Source: Pseudoduganella lurida
GTDB taxonomy: Bacteria; Pseudomonadota; Gammaproteobacteria; Burkholderiales; Burkholderiaceae_D
Reading direction: 5' to 3'
Length of the DNA: 64,000 bases
Assembly (NCBI RefSeq): GCF_007830455.1
Contig: NZ_VLLB01000003.1
Span: 248,001-312,000, forward strand
The translations under genes and the position numbers were made by a program. Positions 29,222 to 37,728 of the stretch are shown here, piece after piece. Under the pieces are notes generated by a model that was not told the DNA's origin, ran no database searches, and worked only from the letters and a program-made list of their open reading frames with translations. Within the stretch, counting starts at the first letter, position 1; each line of letters begins with the position of its first letter.

Positions 29222-29877
29222 CAGCGTGCTCCCGTCGCGGTAGTGGATCCGGCCGGTGCCGATGCGGCGCCGGAACTCGCGGCCGGTGCGCTGGCCGGCC
29301 GTACCGGCAGGCCCCGTTCGATGGCCTTCAACGCTTCCACCGTGTCGGTCAGCTGCTCGGTCCTGCGCTGGCCGTCCTTCACCTGCATGGCCAGCCGGTC
29401 GGCCGTGTCGGTCAGGCGCCGCGCCTCGGCGCAGTGGCTGGACAGCAGCTGCGCGAACGCGCGCAGGCCCTGCACCTGCGGGTCATTGGCGTTGGCCACG
29501 CCGTCGAACAGCGTCTGGGCGCGTGCCAGGTCGCCGCCGCCCCGCACCAGGGTCAGCGTCATCCCCATCTGCAGCGCCACCTTCGGCGTGCGCTGCTGCT
29601 GCAGCAGGCCGGACAGCTCCTTGAGCAGCTCGCCCTGCGTCATGCGGCGCAGCGACTGGTGATAGGTCAGGAGTGGCGCCACCTCGTCCGGCATCGCTAC
29701 CGGCGCCACGGGAATCGGCGTGGGCTTGACGGCCGGCGGGGCCGGGTAGTGGGCCAGCACGCTGGTCTGCGTGGTGCAGGCCGTGGCCAGCAGCAGCGGT
29801 GCCAGAAGAAGGCGCCGCGGCAAGGCGCGGCCGCAGGTGGCGCCGCGCCAGTCCGTTTTCCGTTGTTCAGTTTTCAT
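29221..29877 (-). CDS. QseG-like lipoprotein of the GlrKR operon
   Basis: A 218-residue protein with a basic N-terminus, a hydrophobic segment and a lipobox-like LATAC, followed by a helical region (about 60-180) that ends in a coiled segment before an Ala/Ser-rich tail. E. coli QseG occupies the same operon position and interacts with the kinase at the envelope; sequence likeness here is modest, so the name rests mostly on position. The start (29877) lies inside the end of the kinase gene (11-bp overlap). Confidence 0.75.
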
Positions 29878-31285
29878 AAGGCAGTTCGATACGGAAGTGG
29901 GCCCCCGGGGAGGAGGGCAGGAGTTGCAGGGTGCCGCCGTGCGCGCTGACGTATTCGCGCACGATGGACAGGCCGATGCCGTTGCCGCGCCGGGCGCCGG
30001 CGGGCTGGCGTTCGCCCTGGTAGAACGGTTCGAAGACGCGCTGCACATCGCCCGGCGCCACGCCCGGGCCCTGGTCGATGCAGTCCAGCCGCAGCACGCC
30101 GCCGGCCGCGCCGACGATGAAGCGCACCGTGCCGCCCTCGGGCGAGAAGCGCACGGCATTCGACAGCAGGTTGCTGGCCACGACGGCCAGCTTGGCGGCA
30201 TCCACGTCGACCGGTGCGGCGCCGCCCTCGATCATCACGTGCAGGCTGCGTGCCTGCCATTGCAGGCGCTGCGTCTCGACCACGCGCTCCAGCAGCGCCA
30301 CCATGTCGGCCGGATGACGCTGCAGGTGCTGGGCATCGAAGCTGGCCGCATTGTAGCGCAGCAGGTCCTCGATCTGGTTCTGCAGCGAGGCCGTGTTCTG
30401 GCGCAGGATGCCGGTGATCTCGCGCTGCTTCGGTGCCAGCGCGCCGGCCACCTCGTCCTCCAGCAGCGCCACGCCTTCCACCAGCGCGGCCAGCGGCGTC
30501 TTCAGCTCGTGCGAGATATGGCGCAGGAAGCGCGCCTTGTCCGCCTCCAGGTCCGCCAGGCGCTGGCGCAGCCAGTCCAGCTGGCGGCCCATGCGGCGCA
30601 GGTCGTCGGGGCCGGCCACGGCGATCGGCACGTCGTAGCGGTTGCCGCCCAGCGCGCCGATCGCGCTTTCGATCTGCCGCAGCGGGCGCGCCAGCCACAG
30701 GCCGAACGCGATGGCCAGCAGGGCCGCCAGTGCGATCGACAGGGCCAGCTGGCTGCGCAGGCTGGTGCGGCGCTGTTCCAGTTCGTCCGTGATGGCCGTG
30801 TTGCGGCGCTCCACTTCCTCCTTCACCCGGTGCGCCAGCTCGTCGTTAATCGCCGGCAGCTGTGCCAGCGCGGTATCGAGGCGCAGGCGGCGCGCCCCCT
30901 GCCGGTCGGCCGGCATGTCGAGCGCCTCGCGCGCCGCCTCGCCATTGCGGCGCCAGTCGGCCAGCGCGGCCGGTTCCGCGCCGGGCAGCGCCGCGCCGAT
31001 CGCGGACAGCGCGTTGAGCGCATCGCGCCAGGCCTCGCCGAAGCGGTCCAGGAACGCCGGATCGTCCAGCACGAGGAACTGGCGCGCGCTGCGTTCCATC
31101 GCCACGCTCCGTTCGGCCAGGCGCTGGGCATTGGCGGTCAGTGCCAGCGCGGCGTTGCCCGATTCGCGGCTGTTCTGGGCCAGCCGGTCGAGCGTCAGCA
31201 GCGCATGCACGGAGGTGGCGCTGAGGAGCGCGGCGATCACCAGGAAGGCGAGCAGGGAGAGCAGGCGAAACGATAGCTTGGGCAT
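29867..31285 (-). CDS. glrK: Sensor histidine kinase, GlrK/QseE type
   Basis: A 472-residue kinase: membrane helix (8-29), a long periplasmic helical domain (30-180), second helix (about 182-200), HAMP (LARPLRQIESAI), HisKA with HISHELKTPLAAL, and HATPase with N-box NLLSNAVRFSP, G1 DQGPGV and GNGIGLSIVREYV. It heads the operon with the lipoprotein and the sigma-54 regulator, as in enterobacterial glrK-qseG-glrR. There glrR activates envelope-related genes; the targets here are unknown. Confidence 0.9.
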   Translation of the reverse strand: MPKLSFRLLSLLAFLVIAALLSATSVHALLTLDRLAQNSRESGNAALALTANAQRLAERSVAMERSARQFLVLDDPAFLDRFGEAWRDALNALSAIGAALPGAEPAALADWRRNGEAAREALDMPADRQGARRLRLDTALAQLPAINDELAHRVKEEVERRNTAITDELEQRRTSLRSQLALSIALAALLAIAFGLWLARPLRQIESAIGALGGNRYDVPIAVAGPDDLRRMGRQLDWLRQRLADLEADKARFLRHISHELKTPLAALVEGVALLEDEVAGALAPKQREITGILRQNTASLQNQIEDLLRYNAASFDAQHLQRHPADMVALLERVVETQRLQWQARSLHVMIEGGAAPVDVDAAKLAVVASNLLSNAVRFSPEGGTVRFIVGAAGGVLRLDCIDQGPGVAPGDVQRVFEPFYQGERQPAGARRGNGIGLSIVREYVSAHGGTLQLLPSSPGAHFRIELPYEN

Positions 31286-31447
31286 GGCGGGCCGCGATGT
31301 TTAAGCGTTAATGTTAACCGGGGAATAATAGAGGATTTCGCGCCGTGAATGTTGGCTGGTTTTGCAGTGGGGCAGAAAAGCCGGCACGTGCCGGCAATTC
31401 AATTCCCCGCCAAACTCTTTTGATTCCGTGTAGCAGGCGGAATAACA

Positions 31448-31537
31448 TTGTGACATTTGGTGAGATTTCCCATGTCACCGTCCGCACTGGGCAACTGATA
31501 TGAAAAAATTCACACTTTGTGACATTTGGCGGATTTT
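31448..31537. repeat. Direct repeat pair in the AT-rich region between glrK and the aryl-polyene operon
   Basis: Copies at 31448-31468 and 31517-31537 share TTGTGACATTTGG and a following GATTT, 69 bp start to start. They lie 90-180 bp upstream of the operon promoter and also upstream of glrK, so they could be activator sites. No gene is seen in 31286-31732. Confidence 0.7.
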
Positions 31538-31623
31538 CACGCCCGGGGCTGCCATTAAACTCGCGCCTCTTCCGGAAACGAGCTGAAAAATACAACGTTA
31601 AGGGCTTGGCCTGGGGAAATTTT

Positions 31624-31652
31624 TTGAACTTTAAGGATGCGCTCGCTATAAT
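31624..31652 (+). promoter_or_regulatory. Sigma-70 promoter of the aryl-polyene operon
   Basis: TTGAAC (31624-31629) and TATAAT (31647-31652) are separated by an ideal 17 bp. Transcription should start near 31659, giving a leader of about 74 nt before the first gene. Confidence 0.75.
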
Positions 31653-31732
31653 CGGCGCTTGCACTTATCACTAAAACGAGCGTCGCGGCGCCACATTAGC
31701 TGGCGAACGATCCGGCGTCGGGGAATCCAATC

Positions 31733-32470
31733 ATGTACAGGGCAGGGATCCGCTTTTCCATCGTCGGCCATGCTGCCTGGGCGCCTGGACTGAGTACCCC
31801 GGCCGCGTGGCAGGACTGGGCGGCCGCGCCGTCGGCCATCCCTTCCGAAGGCGAGCCTGGCGTGCGCGCCATGCCGCCGATGCTGCGCCGCCGCCTGGGC
31901 CAGCTGGGCAAGATGGCGCTGGAAGTGGCGTACCAGGCCCTCGGCGACCGTGCGCAGGTTCCCACCGTGTTCTGTTCCCGCCATGGCGAAACGGCGCGCG
32001 CCATCGCGCTGCTGGACGACCTGGCGGGGGGCCAGCCGCTATCGCCCACGGCGTTCGGCATGTCGGTCCACAACGCCAATGCGGGGCTGTTCTCGATCGC
32101 GCGCCACGACCGCGCCAACCATATCGCCCTGGCGGCCGGCACGGCCACGCTGGAGCATGCGGTGATCGAGGCCTGCGGCCTGCTGGCGGACGGCGAACCG
32201 CTGGTGCTGCTGGTGGCCAGCGACTGCCCGCTGCCTGACGTGTTCGTGCCGTTCGCCGACCGCGCCGAGCAGCCGCATGCGTTTGCCTGGCTGCTGGGCC
32301 CGGCCGGTGGTGCGGGCGAAGCGCTGGCACTGGACTGGGCCAGCGTGGCGGAAGAAGAACCGTCCGGCGGCCTGCCCGGCACGCTGGAGGTGCTGCGCTT
32401 CCATGCGGCCGGTGCGCCGGTGCTGGAGCGGATCGCGGCGCGGCGCCGCTGGCGCTGGAGCCGGGCGTGA
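31733..32470 (+). CDS. apeC: Ketosynthase chain-length factor (ApeC-like)
   Basis: A 245-residue, ketosynthase-like protein without the active-site cysteine: the equivalent region reads VHNANAGLFSIARHDR. It is the short beta-ketoacyl synthase chain-length factor typical of aryl-polyene clusters, which pairs with the KS ApeO to set polyene length. The N-terminus (RFSIVGHAAWAPGL) and the segment VPTVFCSRHGETARAIALLDDL follow the family. First gene of the operon, 74 nt after the inferred transcription start; it overlaps the next gene by 4 bp. Confidence 0.85.
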   Translation: MYRAGIRFSIVGHAAWAPGLSTPAAWQDWAAAPSAIPSEGEPGVRAMPPMLRRRLGQLGKMALEVAYQALGDRAQVPTVFCSRHGETARAIALLDDLAGGQPLSPTAFGMSVHNANAGLFSIARHDRANHIALAAGTATLEHAVIEACGLLADGEPLVLLVASDCPLPDVFVPFADRAEQPHAFAWLLGPAGGAGEALALDWASVAEEEPSGGLPGTLEVLRFHAAGAPVLERIAARRRWRWSRA

Positions 32471-33255
32471 CGGCAGCCGTTGCGCTGGCGGGCCGTTACT
32501 GGCGCGTCGGCGCGACCGGCTTCTCGTTCGCGCTGTTCGGCATCGGCGGCCTGCTGCTGCGGGTGCTCGTGTTCCCGCTGCTGCACCTGCTGGTGTGGCG
32601 CCGGGAGCGGCGCGTGGCGCTGGCGCGGGAGATCATCCGCCTGGTGTTCCGCACGTATGTGGAAGTGATGCGCGCGCTGGGGGTGCTGCGCTATGAAACG
32701 GCGGGACTGGACAAGCTGGAACGGGGCGGCCTGCTGATCCTGGCGAACCACCCGACCCTGATCGACACGGTGTTCCTGATGGCGTTCGTGCGCAATGCGG
32801 ACTGCATCGTCAAGGGCGCGCTGTGGAACAACCCGTTTACGCGGGGACCGGTGCGGGCCGCGGGCTACATCAGCAACAGCGAAGGGGGCGAGGGCCTGGT
32901 CGGCGACTGCATCGCCTCGCTCGAGCGGGGCAACAACCTGATCGTGTTCCCGGAAGGGACGCGCACGCCGGCCAGCGGTGTCATCACGCTGAAACGGGGC
33001 GCCGCCAATATCGCCGTGCGCGGCGCGCGCGACATCACGCCGGTGGTGATCCGCTGCGAGCCGGTCACGCTGGGCAAGGGCGAGAAATGGTGGCACGTGC
33101 CGCCGCGCCGGGTGCGCTTCACGCTGGCCGTGGGCGACGACCTGCCGGTGGCGCCGTTCATTGCCGATGCGAGCGACGTGATCGCGGCGCGCCGGCTGAC
33201 GCAATTTTTGGAACAATACTTTACAGGGCAGGCATCATGCTGGAACAGGAAGTGA
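32467..33255 (+). CDS. Lysophospholipid acyltransferase-type membrane protein (PlsC family)
   Basis: Membrane-bound acyltransferase of 262 residues. Catalytic NHPTLID (the HX4D motif) and FPEGTRT are intact, after an N-terminal hydrophobic region (15-45). In aryl-polyene clusters such an enzyme (ApeD position) probably moves the finished acyl chain onto a lipid. It starts at GTG 32467, coupled to apeC by GTGA, and its 3' end overlaps the first ACP gene by 19 bp. Confidence 0.85.
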   Translation: MTAAVALAGRYWRVGATGFSFALFGIGGLLLRVLVFPLLHLLVWRRERRVALAREIIRLVFRTYVEVMRALGVLRYETAGLDKLERGGLLILANHPTLIDTVFLMAFVRNADCIVKGALWNNPFTRGPVRAAGYISNSEGGEGLVGDCIASLERGNNLIVFPEGTRTPASGVITLKRGAANIAVRGARDITPVVIRCEPVTLGKGEKWWHVPPRRVRFTLAVGDDLPVAPFIADASDVIAARRLTQFLEQYFTGQASCWNRK

Positions 33256-33491
33256 AGGAACTGATCATCGACGTGCTCCAGCTGGAGGACATCGCCCCGG
33301 ACGACATCGACACGGACGCACCGCTGTTCGTCGATGGCCTGGGGCTCGATTCGATCGACGCGCTCGAGCTGGGCGTGGCCCTGCAGAAGAAGTACGGCAT
33401 CTCGCTGTCGGCCGATTCGGAAGACACGCGCCGCCATTTCGCCTCGGTGCGGGCCCTGGCCGCGATGATCGAGACCAACCGCAAGCAATGA
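33237..33491 (+). CDS. apeE: Acyl carrier protein 1 (ApeE-like)
   Basis: An 84-residue acidic carrier protein with phosphopantetheine-acceptor S39 in GLGLDSIDALEL. Aryl-polyene loci carry two distinct ACPs on which starter and growing chain are held. The gene overlaps the acyltransferase gene by 19 bp and is followed 10 bp later by the second ACP. Confidence 0.92.
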   Translation: MLEQEVKELIIDVLQLEDIAPDDIDTDAPLFVDGLGLDSIDALELGVALQKKYGISLSADSEDTRRHFASVRALAAMIETNRKQ

Positions 33492-33501
33492 GGAGTACAC
33501 G

Positions 33502-33771
33502 ATGATCGACCTGACCACGATGAGCGAGACCGAGCTGCAGGCCTGGGTGATCGGCCTCCTGGCCGACATGTTCGAGCTGGATGCGGCCACGCTCACGCCG
33601 CAATCGAACCTGTACCAGGACCTGGACATCGACAGCATCGATGCCGTCGACCTGGCCGTGAAGCTGAAGCAGCTGACCGGCAAGCGCCTCGCCCCGGAAG
33701 TGTTCAAGACCATCCGCACCATCGGCGACGTGGTCGATGCGCTGTCCGGCATGACGGAGCCGGCGGCCTGA
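33502..33771 (+). CDS. apeF: Acyl carrier protein 2 (ApeF-like)
   Basis: An 89-residue carrier protein with S45 in QDLDIDSIDAVDL. It differs from the first ACP (DIDSIDAV versus GLDSIDAL), as expected for carriers with separate partners. GAGGAG 10-15 nt before ATG 33502 is the ribosome site. The membrane-protein gene starts 4 bp after its stop. Confidence 0.92.
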   Translation: MIDLTTMSETELQAWVIGLLADMFELDAATLTPQSNLYQDLDIDSIDAVDLAVKLKQLTGKRLAPEVFKTIRTIGDVVDALSGMTEPAA

Positions 33772-33775
33772 TTCG

Positions 33776-34321
33776 ATGCTGTTGAATGTCGCGACCGTGA
33801 TCATCACGGTCCTGTATCCGCTTGCCATCTGGTTCGGCCACGGGCAGATCGAGCCCCGCTGGCTGGCCGGCCTGCTGCTGCTGGCCGCCGCCGTGCGCCT
33901 GCCCGCGCTGCGGCTGTCCGCGGCCGCGCGCTGGTCGGTGGCCGGCGCGCTGGTGCTGGTCGCCTGCGCCATCTGGAGCAACCTGCTGCTGCCGCTGAAG
34001 CTGTATCCGGTGCTGGTCAGCGCCGCGCTGCTGGGCGCATTCGGTGCCAGCCTGTTGACGCCCGTGTCGGCGATCGAACGGATGGCGCGCCTGTCCGGCC
34101 AGGACTTTCCGCCGGTGGCCAGCGCCTACATGCGGGGCGTCACGCAGGTGTGGTGCGCCTTCTTCGTCGTCAACGGCGCCATCGCGCTGGGCACGGCGCT
34201 GTGGGCCAGCGAGGCCGTGTGGTCCCTGTACACGGGCGTGATCTCGTATGCGCTGATGGGCATCCTGTTCGGCACCGAATACCTGGTGCGCCTGCGCTTC
34301 CGGCGGCTCCACCATGTCTGA
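33776..34321 (+). CDS. COG4648-type inner-membrane protein (ApeG position)
   Basis: A 181-residue protein with five or six membrane helices and no catalytic motif I recognise. Proteins of this kind stand next to the ACPs in aryl-polyene loci; the role is unknown. The segment SAIERMARLSGQDFPPVASAYMRGVTQVW (read as two pieces around the loop) is a soluble stretch between helices. It overlaps the AMP-ligase gene by 8 bp. Confidence 0.82.
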   Translation: MLLNVATVIITVLYPLAIWFGHGQIEPRWLAGLLLLAAAVRLPALRLSAAARWSVAGALVLVACAIWSNLLLPLKLYPVLVSAALLGAFGASLLTPVSAIERMARLSGQDFPPVASAYMRGVTQVWCAFFVVNGAIALGTALWASEAVWSLYTGVISYALMGILFGTEYLVRLRFRRLHHV

Positions 34322-36029
34322 CCTGTTGCACGCTCTCGCGGCGCGTGCGCCTGCCCACCCGGTCGGCCTGCGCGGCGGTGCGGCCGTCGACACGGCCGCC
34401 TTCCTGGCCCGTGTCGCCGCGTGGCGCGCGCTGCTCGATGCGCAGCGGGGCCGGCACTACGCGCTGTACCTGGACGACAGCATCGAATTCGGCGCCGCGC
34501 TGCTGGGCGCCTGGCAGGCCGGCAAGACGGTCTGGCTCAGTGCCGACACGCTGGACGCCACCTGCGCGACGCTGCGTGGCCAGGTCGACGGTTTCCTCGG
34601 CGCGTTCCCGGCGCAGTGCGAGCCGCTGCCGGTGCCCGCGGAAGGCGTTGCCGGCGGCACGTGGCGGGCACTGGATCCGCAAGCCGACGCGCTGGTCGTG
34701 TTCACGTCCGGCAGCACGGGGGCCGCGCAGGCCATCCCGAAGAAGCTGCGCCAGCTCACGAGCGAAGTCGGCACGCTGGAGGCGCTGTTCGGCGCCCGCG
34801 TGGGCGATGCGCACGTCATTGCCACCGTCTCGCACCAGCACATCTATGGCCTGCTGTTCAAGGTGCTGTGGCCGCTGGCCACGGGCCGCATCATCCACGC
34901 GGCCAGCATCGCGTTCCACGAAGCGCTGGCACCGGCCCTGGCGGCGCAGCCGTGCGTGCTGGTCGCCAGCCCCGCCCACCTGAAACGGCTGCCGGACCAC
35001 CTGGACTGGTCCGGCGCCCGCGCACAGCTGGCGGCCGTGTTCTCGTCCGGCGGTCCGCTGCCGGCCGACACGGCGCAGGCCTGCGGCGCGTTGCTGGGCC
35101 GCGTGCCCGTCGAGGTGTTCGGCAGCTCGGAAACGGGCGGCATCGCCTGGCGCCAGCGAGAGCAGCTGCCGGCCGTGGGCGACGAGGCGTGGACGCCGTT
35201 CCCCACCGTTGCCTGGCGCCTGGACGACGGCGTGCTGGCCGTGCGTTCGCCGCACCTGCCGGACGACGCGTGGATGCCGCTGGCCGACCGCGCGCTCGAT
35301 GCCGGCGCCGGGCGCTTCCTGCTGCTGGGCCGCGGCGACCGCCTCGTCAAGATCGAGGAAAAGCGCATCTCGCTCGACGCGATGGAAGCGGCCCTGCTGG
35401 CCACCGGCCTGGTGGCGGAAGCGCGCGTGGTGCTGTGCGATCCCGAGCCCGGCCAGCGGCAGGTGCTGGCCGCGTTTGCCGTGCCGACGGCAACGGGCCG
35501 CGCCTTGCTGGACGGTGCCGGCAAGCTGGCCCTGAACGGCCGCCTGCGCGGCGCGCTGGCCGGCGTCGTCGATGCGGTGGCGCTGCCGCGCCGCTGGCGC
35601 TACGTGGACGGCCTGCCCGTCAACGCGCAGGGCAAGACCACGGTGGCGGCGCTGCTGGCCTTGCTCGAGACTGCGCCGCCGCGCTTCCCGCAGGTGACGC
35701 CGCTGGAACGGGAGGAACGCCGCGTGCTGCTGGAGATCGTGGCGCCCGCCAGCCTGGCGTATTTCGACGGCCACTTCACCGTGGCGCCGATCCTGCCGGG
35801 CGTGGCGCAGGTCGAGTGGGCGATCCACTATGGCCGCACGCACTTCGCGCTGCCGCCGCAGTTCCGCGCCATGCATGCGCTGAAATTCCAGCACGTGATC
35901 CAGCCGGATCTGCCGGTTGAACTCGAGCTGCTGCACGATCCGGCCAAGGGCCAGCTGACATTCGCCTACCGTTCGCCGGCCGGCCAGCATGCCAGCGGCC
36001 GCATCCTGTTCCACGCGGAGGCGCCATGA
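34314..36029 (+). CDS. apeH: Fused AMP-dependent acyl-ligase and ApeI-type dehydratase
   Basis: A 571-residue two-domain enzyme. Residues 1-450 are an adenylating enzyme with P-loop VFTSGSTGAAQ, FGSSETGGIAW and GRGDRLVKIEEKRISL; it should activate the aromatic starter acid and load it on an ACP. Residues about 455-571 are a FabZ/ApeI hotdog with the catalytic histidine in YFDGHFTVAPILPGVAQVEW. In E. coli these are two proteins, ApeH and ApeI. The ATP-site lysine is present near the end of the first domain (NAQGKTT). Coupled at both ends (8-bp and 4-bp overlaps). Confidence 0.88.
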   Translation: MSDLLHALAARAPAHPVGLRGGAAVDTAAFLARVAAWRALLDAQRGRHYALYLDDSIEFGAALLGAWQAGKTVWLSADTLDATCATLRGQVDGFLGAFPAQCEPLPVPAEGVAGGTWRALDPQADALVVFTSGSTGAAQAIPKKLRQLTSEVGTLEALFGARVGDAHVIATVSHQHIYGLLFKVLWPLATGRIIHAASIAFHEALAPALAAQPCVLVASPAHLKRLPDHLDWSGARAQLAAVFSSGGPLPADTAQACGALLGRVPVEVFGSSETGGIAWRQREQLPAVGDEAWTPFPTVAWRLDDGVLAVRSPHLPDDAWMPLADRALDAGAGRFLLLGRGDRLVKIEEKRISLDAMEAALLATGLVAEARVVLCDPEPGQRQVLAAFAVPTATGRALLDGAGKLALNGRLRGALAGVVDAVALPRRWRYVDGLPVNAQGKTTVAALLALLETAPPRFPQVTPLEREERRVLLEIVAPASLAYFDGHFTVAPILPGVAQVEWAIHYGRTHFALPPQFRAMHALKFQHVIQPDLPVELELLHDPAKGQLTFAYRSPAGQHASGRILFHAEAP

Positions 36030-36769
36030 TGAATGTGTGCGCGGTGGTCCCCGTCTACAACCATGAAGGCGCGATCGGCGGCGTCACCGCCCGCCTGCTG
36101 GCACACGGCCTGCATTGCGTGCTGGTGGACGATGGCAGCACGGCCGCCTGCGCACGCGTGCTCGATGAACTCGCCGCCGCATCGCCCGGGCAGGTCACGC
36201 TGGTGCGCCTGGCCGTCAATGGCGGCAAGGGTGCGGCCGTGATGGCCGGCATCGCGCGCGCCACCGAACTCGCGTACAGCCACGTGCTGCAGATCGACGC
36301 TGACGGCCAGCACGACACGGACGACGTGCCGCGCTTTATCGCCACCGCGCAGGCACATCCGCATGCCGTCATCTGCGGCCACCCGATCTACGACGACTCG
36401 GTGCCGAAGGCGCGCCTGTACGGCCGCTACGCCACGCACATCTGGGTGTGGATCAACACGCTGTCCTTCGACATCCGGGATTCCATGTGCGGCTTCCGCA
36501 TCTATCCGGTGGCCGCCGTCAACGCGCTGGCGGCGCGCACGCGGCTGGGCCGGCGCATGAATTTCGATACCGATGTGCTGGTGCGGCTGTACTGGCGCGG
36601 CGTACGGATCGTCAATGTCGCGACGAAGGTGCGCTATCCGGAAGACGGCGTGTCGCACTTCCAGCTCTGGCGCGACAACGTGCAGATCTCCGGCATGCAC
36701 ACGGCGCTGTTCTTCGGCATGCTGCCGCGCATTCCGCTGCTGCTGGCCCGCAAATGGAAAAGGGCATGA
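36026..36769 (+). CDS. Family 2 glycosyltransferase
   Basis: A 247-residue GT-A enzyme with VVPVYNHEGAIG, VDDGST and the metal-binding DAD in LQIDADGQHD, followed by DSMCGFRIYP. It resembles the dolichyl-phosphate-mannose-synthase-like part found in aryl-polyene loci, where the polyene may be attached to a sugar or lipid carrier. No membrane helix beyond a hydrophobic end (ALFFGMLPRIPLLLA). It overlaps both neighbours by 4 bp. Confidence 0.9.
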   Translation: MMNVCAVVPVYNHEGAIGGVTARLLAHGLHCVLVDDGSTAACARVLDELAAASPGQVTLVRLAVNGGKGAAVMAGIARATELAYSHVLQIDADGQHDTDDVPRFIATAQAHPHAVICGHPIYDDSVPKARLYGRYATHIWVWINTLSFDIRDSMCGFRIYPVAAVNALAARTRLGRRMNFDTDVLVRLYWRGVRIVNVATKVRYPEDGVSHFQLWRDNVQISGMHTALFFGMLPRIPLLLARKWKRA

Positions 36770-37728
36770 GGACGGCCAGCGACAGCCGCCGCCACTGGGC
36801 CGCCATCGACGAGGTCAGCTTCGTCGCCGGCATGCGCTTCATGTTCTGGGTGTGCCGCGTGTTCGGCCGCTGGCCCTTCCGCATCGTGCTGTATCCCGTG
36901 CTGGGCTGGTACCTGCTGACCCAGGGGCGCGCGCGGCGCGCCTCGGGCGAGTACCTGCGCCGCGTGCGTGCGCGTACGGGCAAGGCCGTGCCGGGCGTGC
37001 TGGCGCATTTCGCCAGCTTCGGCGAGAACCTGCTGGACAAGCTGCTGCTGTGGGGCGGGCTGTACGGCATCGAGGGCGTGCGGTTCCACGGCGCCGGAGT
37101 GATCGAGGAGGCCGTCGCGGCGGGGCGGGGCGGGGTGCTGGTCTGTTCCCACCTGGGTAATATCGAACTGACGCGCGTGCTGTCGCGGCAGCGCAATGAC
37201 ATCCGCACGACGGTGCTGGTCCACACCAAGCACGCGCAGGCGTTCAACCGCCTGATGGGCAAGCTCAATCCCGCCAGCCAGACGAACCTGCTGCAGGTGA
37301 CGGACATGACGCCGGCCACGGCGATGATGCTGTCCGAGCGCGTGCAGCGGGGCGAGTTCGTCGTCATCGCCGGCGACCGCGTGCCCGTCTCCGGCAACGA
37401 GCACGTGGCGATGGCCGACTTCATGGGCGAGCCTGCACCGTTCCCGGTGGGGCCGTATCTGCTGGCCGGCATCCTGCAATGCCCCGTCTACCTGCTGTTC
37501 ACCGTGTGCGTGGACGGCGTGACGGAGGTGCACATCGAGCACTTCCGCGACGGCGTGCGGCTGCCGCGCCAGGGCCGCACCGAGGCGCTGGCCGGGCTGG
37601 CGCGCGCGTATGCGGCGCGGCTCGAACATTACGCGCTGCGCGCGCCGCTGCAGTGGTTCAATTTCTATGATTTCTGGCACCTGCCGGAACAAGACAACAA
37701 GACGAACGATGCCCATGCACCTCGCTGA
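36766..37728 (+). CDS. LpxL/HtrB-type acyltransferase
   Basis: A 320-residue membrane-associated acyltransferase of the lipid A late-acylation family. The conserved motif with His and acidic residue is in SHLGNIEL, and AGDRVPVSG follows. Together with the PlsC-like enzyme it could esterify the polyene to a glycerol or sugar lipid. In E. coli the GT2 and this domain belong to one protein (ApeJ) as I recall; here they are separate genes sharing ATGA. The end overlaps the ammonia-lyase start by 20 bp. Confidence 0.85.
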   Translation: MRTASDSRRHWAAIDEVSFVAGMRFMFWVCRVFGRWPFRIVLYPVLGWYLLTQGRARRASGEYLRRVRARTGKAVPGVLAHFASFGENLLDKLLLWGGLYGIEGVRFHGAGVIEEAVAAGRGGVLVCSHLGNIELTRVLSRQRNDIRTTVLVHTKHAQAFNRLMGKLNPASQTNLLQVTDMTPATAMMLSERVQRGEFVVIAGDRVPVSGNEHVAMADFMGEPAPFPVGPYLLAGILQCPVYLLFTVCVDGVTEVHIEHFRDGVRLPRQGRTEALAGLARAYAARLEHYALRAPLQWFNFYDFWHLPEQDNKTNDAHAPR

